Shown here one piece after another: positions 14,801-26,500 of a stretch of 64,000 nucleotides of DNA. The notes below the pieces were generated by a model that was not told where the DNA came from, did no database searches, and was given only the letters and a program-made list of their open reading frames with translations. Source of the stretch: Nipponacmea schrenckii. Lineage: Eukaryota > Mollusca > Gastropoda > Lottiidae. A program made the position numbers and the translations under genes. The stretch's first letter is position 1. The number at the start of each line of letters is the position of its first letter. The stretch covers positions 4,974,208 through 5,038,207 of the forward strand of contig CM060203.1 of the NCBI GenBank assembly GCA_030562195.1, given 5' to 3'.

Positions 14801-15877
14801 TGGAATCGTCGCTGGCTCACTTTTTTTTAAAATTCCGAATATATTTTTATTGTGGCTTTTTAAAATTTGGTAAAGTGTGGGATGCATACTTATTTAACTA
14901 ATAGTCAATATTAAACACAAATATAAGCCGTAGGACGAGTGTATTCTAAGCCTATTATCCCTTTAAGCATATCTCAGATAAGCTTCTTGATAATAATGTT
15001 TACTCATACTTGAAAGTTGATCTTACTGATACAAAAATATCAGATACTTTGTATCATGAAGTATGGTATGTTGCAATATTTTTAGGCTATTGATCAAACA
15101 TTACGGTCTATTTCATAATAGGCCTAGTTTATTAATTTATGAGATAGTGGGGTTGACAGAATAACTATCATTGTCCTAGAATTTTTCTGTTTTAATCTAG
15201 GCATAACCTTACTGTTCATTGTCAATGAACTGTAGTGTGGAGCTTTGAGTTAAAGTAAGCAAATTTGCGGGGTAATATTGTCAAGTCCATTTTTCCCTTT
15301 CTTTAATGTAACAAGAAAGAAAGTACAAGAAAGTAGCCTACTTTTCTTTCTAGTGTGACTTGCATTCCAAATTCATGTAATCGTCTCTCTCACTGCTTCA
15401 TGATATTGGTATAAACAGTGTGTGTAATTGACAGCCACATAATATTAATGATACATAAATAATAATAATCATAACAAGGACTATAATGTCATCCTGCCAC
15501 AAGCATCAAATTTTAACAAATCTTGGTCGAAGTTATAGGCTACTAATAGGCCATAGGGTAATGATAAATACATACATTTGCATTTATAATATACTAGTTG
15601 AATTTAAATATCTCAATCTACAATTTAAGTCACTTGGTTTGACTTGAGTTTTGAACCGAATGACACGAATCAATATATTTATTATAAAAAAAAGTGAATG
15701 ATCACAAGAATTTAGGACTTAATGTTTTGAGTTATTATTGATGGTACAAGATGGATTTTTCGAAACAAAACATGAATGACAAGAAACCGAAAATAATGAA
15801 AATGTCTACATACCGAGAGCCGCAAATACAAAAAATACACACACACTAAAGTAAACGATTGTTTTGATATTCGCCAT
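5820..15877 (-). CDS. Shisa-like single-pass membrane protein, 7 coding exons, 371 aa
   Basis: Coding exons in transcript order: 15814-15877, 11095-11400, 10457-10610, 10002-10138, 6654-6764, 6053-6352, 5820-5863. All junctions are AG/GT and phases match; the sum is 1116 bp including TAA. The start is the ATG at 15875-15877, opening a hydrophobic signal peptide (MANIKTIVYFSVCVFFVF...). Then come an Arg/Gly-rich ectodomain (residues about 22-123) and a six-Cys module with the C..C..CC..CC spacing of Shisa-like (STMC6) proteins (about 124-174). A transmembrane helix (about 180-200), a basic juxtamembrane stretch and a Pro/Tyr-rich cytoplasmic tail ending PPPPYPQ follow. Family knowledge: Shisa-like proteins are type I membrane adaptors whose PY motifs bind WW-domain partners; some act on receptor trafficking. 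The layout fits closely; the specific orthologue (for example Shisa4/5-like) cannot be assigned. The Arg-rich ectodomain is not part of the usual family architecture. Confidence 0.92.
6765..10001. other. Intron 4 of Shisa-like gene; no feature seen
   Basis: About 3.2 kb of AT-rich sequence between the transmembrane exon and the first Pro-rich tail exon. I see no repeats, RNA genes or further exons; phases on both sides already match. Confidence 0.5.
10002..10610 (-). other. Exons 3-4 of Shisa-like gene: six-Cys module and transmembrane helix
   Basis: Exon 3 (10457-10610) encodes TICTNKYD..., YFICP, EYCCGDNHRERCCEYF. That gives single, single, double, double cysteines, the signature of Shisa/WBP1/VOPP1-type proteins. 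Exon 4 (10002-10138) encodes QGRTAGIVVGVIILIVIIAI followed by VYCVCKR, a transmembrane helix with a basic stop-transfer end. The Cys module directly abuts the membrane, as in the family. Confidence 0.9.
10886..11016. repeat. Short tandem array, about 17-bp unit, 7-8 copies
   Basis: Imperfect copies of GTTCACTAACAAGGGAT in the intron between exons 2 and 3 of the Shisa-like gene, about 80 bp downstream of the exon-2 donor. Confidence 0.85.
11095..11400 (-). other. Exon 2 of Shisa-like gene: Arg/Gly-rich ectodomain with 9-residue repeats
   Basis: The exon runs from a TTGACAG acceptor to a GTAAGT donor. After the signal-peptide junction it encodes CEARRGGGGGRYGGRYGG. About five imperfect copies of a 9-residue unit of the type RTRVRYGSS follow (27 bp each), and then a Ser/Arg/Tyr-rich segment. 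The translation is strongly basic and carries no acidic residue in the repeat core. It lies between the signal peptide and the six-Cys module, so it should be extracellular or lumenal. Confidence 0.85.
13556..13652. repeat. Tandem array, about 14-bp unit, 7 copies
   Basis: Copies of CTGTGATAGGAG(C/T) repeat through this stretch, in intron 1 of the Shisa-like gene. Confidence 0.9.
14487..14962. mobile_element. TTAA-flanked MITE (copy 1), piggyBac-type target site
   Basis: A 476-bp element with TTAA on both sides (14483-14486 and 14963-14966). Terminal inverted repeats are AGGGATAATAGGC(G)TTAGAA. The interior is about 90% alike, by eye, to 50536-51002. It has no transposase and lies in intron 1 of the Shisa-like gene. 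The TTAA duplication fits piggyBac-mobilised elements; the mobilising family is inferred. Confidence 0.8.
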
Positions 15878-15919
15878 TTTGAACTCTCGATTAACCAACA
15901 ACAGGAAATGTTATCAAAA

Positions 15920-16325
15920 AAATAGTCTTGTGAAGAACGACTACGAGGTAATCAGGACTAAAAAAAAGTCTTGTGAATCACGACTACGAGGTTATCAGGA
16001 ATAAACAACGGTCTTGTGAATTACGAGGTTATCAGGACTTAACAGCGGTCATGTGAAACAAGACTACGTGGTAATCAGGACTAAAAAACGGTCTTGTGAA
16101 CCACGACTACGAGGTAATCGGAACTTAACAACGGTCTTGTGAAACACGACGACGAGGTAATCAGCATAGACATCTTTCTATATCCATGGTAATCAGGACT
16201 AAAAACGGTCTTGAATAACACGACTACGAGGTAATCAGGACTAAAAACCGGTCTTGTACAACACGACTACAAATTAATTGGGACTAAAAACCGGTCTTGT
16301 GAAACACGACTACGAGGTAATCAAA
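15920..16325. repeat. Minisatellite, about 41-bp unit, 9 copies, upstream of Shisa-like start
   Basis: Units of the type GGTCTTGTGAAACACGACTA followed by CGAGGTAATCAGGACTAAAA. The array begins about 45 bp upstream of the ATG at 15877 on the minus-strand gene, so it occupies the 5' UTR or core promoter. Copies vary; one has a 20-bp insertion near 16165. The same array resumes at 16931. Confidence 0.92.
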
Positions 16326-16930
16326 CCTATACATTCTATGCTTATGATTGTATAATTTAGTCTGTGATATTGCTTAGAAATCCCCTTTTGACCTCTCTTT
16401 CGTTTTTACCCTCACCCATTTTTTTTACCAATTTTTGGTTTAGATTTAAAATTTGATGTCTGAAAAATATTTTCTTTCCGATTTTGTTGGATTGGCTTTT
16501 TCTCAAAATAGTCGGATGTAGCCTACTTCTTCTGTTTATATGGCCAAGTAAGCTATTTGTAATATTTGGCTCTAATTTCCATATTTTCCCGTTTCCAAAG
16601 TTTCTCCTAAACTATGACAGATATTTGAGTTTTGTTTTTCTTCAAATGTGAACATAGACCTGAACAATCCCTGCAAATTTCAGCTCTCTCGTTTTCTGCC
16701 ATCAAAAGAGATTTCCTATAGCCTACACTGGCAGATATATTTGAGTTCAAGTCCGCATAGCCAATGTGGAATTTCCCTACAAATTTCATCTCTGTAGCCC
16801 TGTTTTTGTTCTTAAGCACTTCTTGTCCACCAGTGTGCAGAATGAAATAAATTCTAGTTTGAAAACCTTCCGAGTGCAATTTGTTTGGTCAGGTTTTGTG
16901 AAGGCCTAGGACATGATCTAGAGTGCAAAT
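16326..16930. mobile_element. 605-bp insertion splitting the 41-bp minisatellite
   Basis: The array breaks after GAGGTAATCA and resumes at GCAACGGTCTTGTGAAACAC. The intervening DNA is unrelated to the repeat and contains two diverged copies of a block of about 110 bp (16612-16715 and 16728-16820, each with GGCAGATAT or ACAGATAT, TTTGAG, and GCAAATTTCA or ACAAATTTCA). I see no terminal repeats or coding potential, so its nature is open. Confidence 0.5.
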
Positions 16931-17018
16931 TAGCAACGGTCTTGTGAAACACGACTACGAGATAATCAGAACTAAAAACGGTCTTGTGAAACACGACTAC
17001 GAGGTAATCAGGACTAAA
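16931..17018. repeat. Minisatellite, 41-bp unit, 2 further copies
   Basis: Continuation of the array at 15920-16325, same unit, on the far side of the 605-bp insertion. Confidence 0.9.
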
Positions 17019-17097
17019 GACAAAAGATAGAATATTCAAATTCAATATAACAGGTGTTTTTAATATATATCATATTATATATTATTCAATCTTGGAC

Positions 17098-17206
17098 ATA
17101 TATAAGTATATAAATATTATTTACAATTTTTACAAAATATTGAAGTATTATTTACAATTTTTACAAAATATATAAGTATTATTTACAATTTTTACAAAAT
17201 AACATT
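17098..17206. repeat. AT-rich tandem repeat, about 33-bp unit, 3 copies
   Basis: Three copies of AGTATTATTTACAATTTTTA followed by CAAAATAT, in the spacer between the RhoGEF 3' end and the Shisa-like promoter. Confidence 0.85.
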
Positions 17207-18339
17207 TAACAAATTAAAAACATAATAAATATTTCAAATGAATATTTTTTATAAAAACATTTTTCACTTAAAGTTTGTAAGTATAAAGGAATATTTTTAA
17301 AACAATGTACATACTTTATTTAAATCTTTAATAGATCTGATCATGTTAGTATTTTATCTATAAAATTTTTAATTGAAAAGACCTGTGACTATTTTTATTT
17401 CTCCTCCTAAGAGTATATATGAAGAAAAACTCACTATAGGAAGTACAAATCGAATTAAGTATAAATAGTTCTTGTCAGCATTGCTCAGATTAACCCTGTC
17501 TATTAGCTCATTATTAACTCCTAATTCCAAACCCCATTCTTAATTCCTGCCCTAAATCTCTTATTTTGAATTATTTGAATTTAAATTAAATTAAATGAAG
17601 TTGCTGTGTAATATTGGGGGATTGGTCAGTATTGCTCAGATTAACCTTGTCAATACGTGTGATTGGTTTTCATCTTGTTTTCAATATATCTTTATTTATA
17701 TTTAGTTTATGATTTGACGGAATACAGACAAAAATAGTCTTAATTTTACCCTTCCTGTCGTATTTCCCTTATTTGAATTACTTGTATCCGAATCAGAATT
17801 AAATTCAGTTACATTGTGATATTGGCAGATTAAATTCCTTTTTTTAATGTTTTTGCATTTAAAAATTTATTTAATTATTTAAGAGTTTTGTTATTTATTA
17901 TAAGTTATGGCTACAATAATTAAAGTATTTCCATGACTTTCCCCAGTTTTGTTAATGGGGTTGTGAATTAGGAGTTAATGAGCCAAGTGTGATAAACTTT
18001 GAGGTATGAAAGTTTGTTTTTCAGGAAACGGTCCTTGTATAATTAATAATATAGCCAATAAACAAGGATGTAAAAAAATAATACTAGCAATTGCATTACA
18101 TGGAAAGGAATTTAGCTTACAAAAACACAAAAACTTATTCGCCAATCAATCAAAATATTAAAATTTTTGAATTAGCTAATATTTTATTGAGTTAAAAAGT
18201 ATGAAAAAACTATCACTTATTACTTAGAGGCTTGAAAGACTTGTGGTATAGTGCCAAGGGTTTCATTATTAGTGGGCTGTCACTCTATCTTATTAACATA
18301 ATAGGCCCTATCTATTGTTCTTAATCTGGCTTATTGTTT

Positions 18340-18556
18340 TCTGCTAAGATGTCTGACTAACAGATGCAACACAATTTTATGTCAAGCTATCTGATTAACA
18401 GATGCAACACAATTTTATGTCAAGCTATCTGATTAACAGATGCAAAACAAGTTTATGTCAAGCTATCTGATTAACAGATGCAACACAAGTTTATGTCAAG
18501 CAATCTGATTAACAGATGCAGCATAAGTTTATGTCAAGCTATCTGACAAACAGCTG
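18340..18556. repeat. Tandem repeat, about 38-bp unit, 5 copies
   Basis: Copies of GCTATCTGATTAACAGATGC followed by AACACAA(G/T)TTTATGTCAA. The unit holds the inverted repeat ATCTG...CAGAT. The array lies about 350 bp downstream of the RhoGEF stop codon, possibly in its 3' UTR. Confidence 0.9.
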
Positions 18557-18910
18557 ATCAAGCTGCATCAATCAGTTACACTAAGAGTTCAAACATAGGG
18601 GAAATCAAAAACAAAGGAAAAGCACTAAATTCACAGCATCATAACTTGTCTCTATCAAAGTGTATTGCTGTTTGTTTGACTGGAAGCTTCTGTCTATCAG
18701 TGAAAGAGGTCCACTCTGTCTCTTATTCTGATCTTTCTATGGTGTTAAGGTGATATGAGAATAGTAATCTCACAAAAAGCACGGGTCTAGGTCATATGGT
18801 GTTATCCACAGCATTTGGGAGTAGATATGAATTCTGGCAACAGGCTACTCGGTAACCCATGAGGCACAGATTCAAATAAGGGCAAAAACCAGGATTCCCT
18901 CATGTCTTCT

Positions 18911-20525
18911 TCAGGTCACCTTTTTCAACATAATATTTGGCATAGCATTTCGTCTCTTCCTCCACTGGTTCAGGTCTTTTGTCTGCTGTTTCAAATGATG
19001 GATCCATAATTTTGTATCTTGTACGTCATCACACTGAAATAAGAACAAGGAAATGGTTTAAACACAAATCAATCATAAAAAAATTCCCCCAAATTAATTT
19101 TAAACGATATCTGGTAGGTCAATTGACTTTCGAGTTATGGTGTATGTGATTGCACAATTATAGACTTAGAGGCTGTAGGTCATGTCAACATGTTGTTGAA
19201 TAGAATTAACATCTGTTATTAAATTGCCAGTTGGGAATTTCTATAGGCATTAGAAGCTTGTGACTACTCATAACTTTGACTACATTAATCCAATGAATTT
19301 TAAGTTAGTCATTCATAAGTTTCTAGCAAACAGAAAGTAAATGATACACAGACAATGGCTGAAATATACCGTCTCAAGCTTTGAAAAATAACTATTAGTT
19401 ATAGTCTAAGAATTGGCCTGCTGATTCATGAAACAATTCAAAATACCTTAATAACATAGGCTTCTTTTCCCCACTCTTGGATTTCAAATGCTTCATCATA
19501 CTCTGGATCTACTGTAACTACACATTTCTCTAGCGCCAATGGTTCCTGAAATTGCATTCAAAAAACAAAATTATGATAAATTCTTTCTGATGTTCAGTGA
19601 GTTCTTTTGGAATATCTCAATTAGTTGGATTTCAGTCTTCAAGCAGTGAGGTGCCCAATTACGAACAGTTAGCTTCGCACATCTTAAGTTAAAAGCATAA
19701 AACGCTTCTCGAGGTTTTACTCTATCTATTAGCTAATGAAAATATTTGACCAAGTACAAATAGGGCCATAGTAAAATAGGCAAATAGAAAAAACTTTGCC
19801 ACATTTTTGTATTGGTCGTCTAAAAAATAAATTCACTTACCCTAAGAACTTGAAATTTGCCGTTTTTTTCTCGTAATAAAACAACAGCAGCTTTTTCTAC
19901 AGATGAAGATTGGTTAGGGAATAAAGAACTAGAACTACCTCTTCTTTCTAAAACACTGTTCTTTCTTTCCTGAGTACTGCCACGTCTCTCTAACATACTA
20001 TTGGTCTACAAAAATAATAAATTTATAACTCATTTGATAGAATTTTAAACAGATGTTTGTTTATAATTCTGAGAAGTATTACACAAAAACGAAATAGTGC
20101 TTTATCAGCAAATTATGGCAAATCATATTCTCTAAATGGCATTTACTAAAGGTGTTGGATAAAATAAACTTATTCTTATGGATTACAATTACTAAACTTA
20201 ATTTGAACAACCTTCCCTGGTCTTTATCAAGCATCAATAATATTATAAAGGTTAACAAGTATAAATAGGTATTAAGACTAAACAAAGGTATAAGAATAAG
20301 AGTTATAACAGTTAATTAACGTATAAGGTGTTCATACACTTTATAATCATGGTCAATTAAACTCACCTTTTTCAAAGCTAGAAGCACAGCGTGTAACTGA
20401 GTAAATTTTACATTTTTACATTTTTTTGCCGCCCACATATGATCTGTTGGCTGTCCTAACCAAATTTTACTACAAATTAGGTCATAACCTTCTTTTTTAT
20501 TCCAACCAACCACATCTAAGGCTAT
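18911..20525 (-). other. PH domain of the GEF gene, with duplicated RRGS motif in a loop
   Basis: Exons 12-15. Strands read GYDLICSKIWLGQP, KFTQLHAVLLALKK, AAVVLLREKNGKFQVL, EKCVVTVDPEYDEAFEIQ and GKEAYVIK; the C-terminal helix is TKLWIHHLKQQTKDLNQW, then a basic tail. Exon 13 (19841-20005) adds a Ser-rich loop with two copies of NS(M/V)LERRGS 14 residues apart (about residues 786 and 800). Confidence 0.8.
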
Positions 20526-23500
20526 CTGAAATAATTCAAATGTTAGTTAAAGTGCTTGAATTCTTTGGTCATTTGTTTAATTATTTCATAATATTGCTAT
20601 TCTGAAAAGTCTATTCTAGTTTCCTTACAAAGCCTGGCCAATCCAGAAAAGCATGTGCCATAGCATCAGGATTCAAACCTACTGCACCTAATTGGTTAGA
20701 AATCTCATTGTCACTAGTAGTTAACAATACTTACTGCTTGCATTTCATGTCTCTCTGTTGAATATACTCTATGACGTGTCTTTTCAAAATGGGATTTTCT
20801 CTTTGGTTGTGATGAAACATTCACTCTCTATAATATTACAATAATAGTTTCATGAAAATTTTGCTTCCTTTATTCACATTTCCTCCTTTTTCTGATTATT
20901 TCTATATATATTTGAACTGTCTTCATTAGCCCATAAGGTGCAGAAGAGTAGGACATAAAACTCATTTCAGTTATGTATATTTGTATATCTCATAAAAGTA
21001 TTGATAGTCTGAGAATGACATATTGCCATGTACCCAGTCTCCAATGTATCATGTCAGCATTAGTAAACAGAATATGATGAGATTTTTATTATTGTTCTAT
21101 CAATATTCAAACTATCAAACTTACAGAATTTATTCGGGATAAAAATTCCTCCATTTGTATTTGTGCTATTTTAATATTTTCTCTGTCTTGGTGACATTGA
21201 GGTGTGACTTTATACAAACGCTTCAACATTAATGGATACCTGTCAAATATACAATTTAGATCAATTTTTAAAAAAAGTTGGAGATTCAAAAAAAAAAAAA
21301 AATAACACTTCTGAGAGACATATTGCAAAAAGTTAAAAAAGATGAATGAAAAATGTAAAAAAATAAAAATATGAAAATTTCAATCTAGACAGACAATCCA
21401 TGCAGTTTGAAATGAGTGAAATTTGTGTTCACAGTCTTATCTTTTTAATTAGTGACTTTCAAAGATCCTGAAGTACCAAACTGATGGTTTAGTAAATCTA
21501 GAAACTAAGACTGTATCATTTAATAAGATATTTACCTCACTATTTGTTGAACCGGAAGCATTAAAAAAGATTTCAGGTGCATTCGACGTAAAAGAGTGTT
21601 CTCAGTCTGAGAAACTTGAAGGAATATTTTCAATAATTCTTTTTCTTTGATTATTTGGTCTAAAACGGTTATTGCTTGATTCTAAAAAGAAATTAAGGTT
21701 GATTTTAAATCATAGAGTTCATATATTCAAAAAAGGTTGAAGCTCTAAATATATAACACAGAAGAAGTCAAATATTACAAATATTGTTTATTCATACTGC
21801 TACGTTTCAATATGTATTCTCTTAGGGTTATCGAACATGACAAAACCTTGCTTGAGAAAAATAATTATTGAAATGTAGCAGTATAACTAAACAATAGTTG
21901 CAATCCATAAAGACTTCTTTTGTGTTATATATACCAACTATTAAATGCCATTCAAGGATCACTATTTGGTTTGACATTAATATTAGGCCATACTTCACAT
22001 AATAAGAGTGAAAAAATTACTGGTTGTATGAAAAGGTGTCTGATAAAAAACCAAGAGCAATAACTCAGATATGTCATGTGAGATAGGATTTGAGGTGCTT
22101 CAAAATGAGAAGAATCAATTCGGATAGACCAGTACAATGTAAATCATTATGTTGTCACCTCTCACCTGATTTAAGCAATATTTCTCAAAGGCAGAAAACA
22201 TGTTGGTGGAATCAAGAAACAGAAGTCCCATGTTGATGTTACACAAATTCTGAAATACAAATATATATATTTATATATACAAAAATATAACAATTGTCCA
22301 TGAAAAATACTTGTGCACCTTTAGAAACTTCAAATGATAAACAAGAACAATACAATGGGTATAGAAGAACAATAAAGCGGTATAGAAGAACAATACAAGC
22401 GGTAAACAAGAACATTACAAGCGGTATAGAAGAACAATATAAGCGGTATAGAAGAACAATACAAGCGGTATAGAAGAACAATACAAGCGGTATAGAAGAA
22501 CAATACAAGCGGTATAGAAGAACAATACAAGCGGTATAGAAGAACAATACAATTGAAAACTATACAAGACTTTTCTGTTTAATACATTTACACTCTCTAA
22601 AAATAAAATAGACTGTTTGCAGGCCTATATATGTTTTGAATGTGAATCAATCCTGAAATTGCACAAATGTATTCCTATCAAAACCCTTTTAGTCAATGCA
22701 ATGATCAGACAATTTAAGTCCTAAAGGTTGGTTTACTATATTTTATTTACAAGGCTACATGATATATTATTTCTTAGAAGTATTTGGGGTCTAATCCATC
22801 CCGGAGATGATTGTGTACATTGTATAGTTATATATATTGATGACACATTCCTTATTAGATTTTAAAGAAAGATGGGTTTAAATGTCGTGTAAGTCAAACA
22901 CAGATCCTCATTAAGCTGATTTGTTATCACCACAGACAAATTACCAATAGTGTGAAAATTAATTGTGTTTTTACCATTATCAATTTGTCATTTAAAGTTT
23001 TTCCCAAACTGTTGAAATCATTCGGTACATTGTCTTGACAAGTACAAGGAAATAATTAAATCATTTGTCAAATTAGGTGATAAAAAAATTTTATCAATTA
23101 GATAAATCACAACCCTGAAAATGACAAACTGTATTTACCATCTGTTAGGTTGTGAATCTAGATGTACCGGAAAATAGTAAATACTTGTGAAATATGATAA
23201 TATGCCTATGAAAGGTTAATATAATCTGTGTTGGACAATAAATATCCTAGAATTACTGATATTTAGTCAATAAATATTGAATTTAACAGAGTATTTGAAG
23301 CAGTCTTTAAAAACTAATCATATACTGGCAGACAAATCTGCAGTCAGCACCAATATCAGAAATAAATCTAATAGTAAAGACGATTGGAAAATTGAACAAA
23401 TTGTTTGTGTAGTTGATAAAACAAAAATTATTTTCTCTACCAATATTAATGGAAAAAAAAATTGCAAAAGAAAAGCCCATTTGCTATTGTACACTTTGCA

Positions 23501-26500
23501 AACAGTACATATCATACTTAGAGGGTTAATAGAAAATGATAAATTACTTACTTCACTATGACAACAAGCTAAGCGTAATTTTTTACAGAAAAGTGAGTTA
23601 TTTCGTATCAAATCATCCAAATTTCCAAAAATCTGTTCTAACTGCTCACATGTTAATAATCCAGCCAATTTTAATGGTGTATATATTTCCTATAAATAGA
23701 CAAATAGACTACATTTTTACAATACTTACAAACAAGGTATACTTTTAGGCAGGTTTTATGCCCACTGGCACTGATTGCAGAATGGCAACCAACTAAACAC
23801 TTTTCAATGAACAAGGGCAGCAAATCATTAAATATTTTTAGATTTTTATACATCCACACATAAATTCTAGAGTGTTTACTAAAAAATAAATGCACTTAAA
23901 AAAACAAGGCCAATAAATTTTATTTGTTTAGTTTGATGAGCGAATTCTTTATGGGATAATTAACAAAATTAGCAATTAACAAAAAACCATGAATTTGCTA
24001 TATGTTAATTATATATAAATGTGATATAAACAATTGGGCATTATATTAATAAGATAATTTTAAACTAATTAGCAATATTTAAAAGATAGAATAAGTAGAT
24101 ATTCCATGTTTCAAAATACTTGAACAATTAGAGTGATAGAAGGCAAACAATGTATATTTTAGTCATTAAAAACACAGGATTTATGGATAAACTAATGTTT
24201 ACAATTATCATAATATATAAATATACATAAATAAACATAACATAATACTATAGAGATAAGGGCCATAGTAACATAATACTATATCCATATCGATAGATAT
24301 TCTTAGAACGATGCTGTCAAATCTAGTAGCAGTATAGCACTATGCACTCAGTATATTATAAATATATTACAACCCTTACCTCCTTCAAAATGTTTAAATC
24401 ACGACCATAGTTCATTTCAACTTCACAAATTTCGTGTATTATTTCCCTTTGAGTCATTTTCAGCTTTTGGCATGTAGTACACAGACTTTGTGGCTGGACG
24501 TCACTGTCTTCAAAACTTCCAGTAGAGCTGCGTTCTAATCTGGACTCAAGGCAGTTACAAAAGGCACTCTGTAATGAGACAAATTGTTCCAACTTAGCCA
24601 GAGTTTTAATTGGTTATGGTGTGCCACTTTGTCCCATTGAAGAGATTTTCTGAAATCGGAATTCTGTTTTATGATATTTTTTAAGGATATAAACCTGGCA
24701 TTTATCTATGTTTGGACAATGTCCTCTTTTGATTAACAGAATTAGGTTAACTATTAGTTGTTAATTGTTAGTTGTTAGTTGTTAATTCATTTCTATAAGA
24801 CGGTCAGCATCACATAAGTAGAGAACAATATCACATGGTTTCAGGATTTGGCACTTGAAATTATTTTTTAGGGTTCAAATATTTCCAATAATTACCAAGT
24901 GACTTATTACCTCTATTAAGATCTAAAATGTTAGCTTAATATCACTTAAATCTTTTATCCTAAAATCTAGGAAGAAATGGGCAAAAATTAACACATAACC
25001 ACACATTTTACATTGCAGCCTCATTTAGGCTACATTAGGACACTACAAATTGTTCTGTCCTGGACTTTGAAACAATAGATCCACCAAAATGTTATCAGTT
25101 CTATATCAATAGTGTAAACAATCTGCTTTTCTCAGATGCAATTAACTGTGACTCTTAACAAAAGTTCCTCTGAAAGCCAATTCCATTGCTCACAGAAATT
25201 GTGGGAAATATTATCTGCTCAGTTCTTGGAACCATTCCAAAAAAGACACTAATGAAAACAAGTCTTATGGATTAACTAGGACTTAACCAGTTATTCTTCG
25301 TTATAAATCAATTCATTACTTAATTAATAAGGCTTTTTAAGCTTAAAATAACTTTCAAGATATATAATATTCTGTGTATAGAAAACTCAGTCTAGAATAG
25401 TGATATAGTATACAGAACGGAGATCATAACTGTTGTGTTTAAGATTTAATATACCTGAAAATAGTTGAAGAATATGTTGTTTACATCTATCTATGCATCA
25501 GTATAAAAACAGAACATACTCATTAAGATTGTTCAACTACTACGAATACCAACAACTACCTAGTTTGCGATATCAGCAATTGCTGGAAGCGAACGTTAAC
25601 TTGTCATTTACCAACCAACCAATTAAGATTATTAATTAAGCAGTTTGACCTAGTTTTGGTGCTTTGCTTTATAATGGACAGATGTTTTTAAATGAAACCT
25701 TCAGAATTAGTAAGAGACATGATTATCTACAATCAGATGTTGATTTCTTAAATCTGAAAAAGCAGTATTTTTACACCTTCCAAAAAACATGAGCAACTTA
25801 TAGAGTTTAACAAAAACTTTGGAAATAATTTTGGTGTTTAAGAAATTTACATTTCTATTTTTTTTTTAGATGCTTTTAAGAAAATATTTATCTAACTTTG
25901 GTATATAATTTTCATAAATTTGAGCAAAAAACAATATACACCCTACAAACAAAATAAGGTACTAGAAGAATATCACTTGCTGTATGCAAAGAAAAAATAT
26001 ATTTGTTACTTGTTTATTTTCCAAATTATGTCTAATAATTCCTTTTACATTTTTTTTTACAGGTTGGCCAACCCTTGAAATCTACGAAAAACAAGTACAG
26101 TAACTATAATTTCAGATTAAATCATCTTATATAAAAAATAAAAAGTGTAATAAAATAAAGAATAAATACCACGAAATTCTGCTTTAATTGGTGACAAAAG
26201 ACAATATCTGGCATTTCCATTTTATTTCCTAATGTTTGCAAACTAACTTTCAACCTTTCACTTAGATGTACATGAGCATCATAAAGTCAACCAGTGTAAT
26301 GCCTTGGCAATCCATAGTTCCATTTAACACAGAATTGATTGGTGTCTGGTTACAAATAGACTATTTACATCTGCTTTGTCATTTGTCATGCTGGCTGAGT
26401 GGCTTATAGGAACATGAGATGTGGAGTAATAAGCTATATAGACATGCCATCAGGAGGGTGGCCACGTGATGGTCACGTTTTTATTTCATATTTTGCATAA

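Larger units (their letters stand above)
21125..24457 (-). other. DH (RhoGEF catalytic) domain of the GEF gene, five exons
   Basis: Exons 6-10. Conserved region 1 reads REIIHEICEVEMNYGRDLNI; the next segment is YTPLKLAGLLTCEQLEQIFG, NLDDLIRNNSLF. Conserved region 3 is LKSFLMLPVQQIVRYPLMLK, followed by RLYKVTP. This matches the usual DH order (helices 1, 3 and 5). The usual PVQR is PVQQ here; the other landmark residues are present. Confidence 0.85.

Noticed and set aside
22239..22547. Frame repeating IVLLYRLYCSSIPLV
   Set aside because: Minisatellite translation; the real exon 8 of the RhoGEF (22166-22249) is in a separate frame context with clear splice sites.
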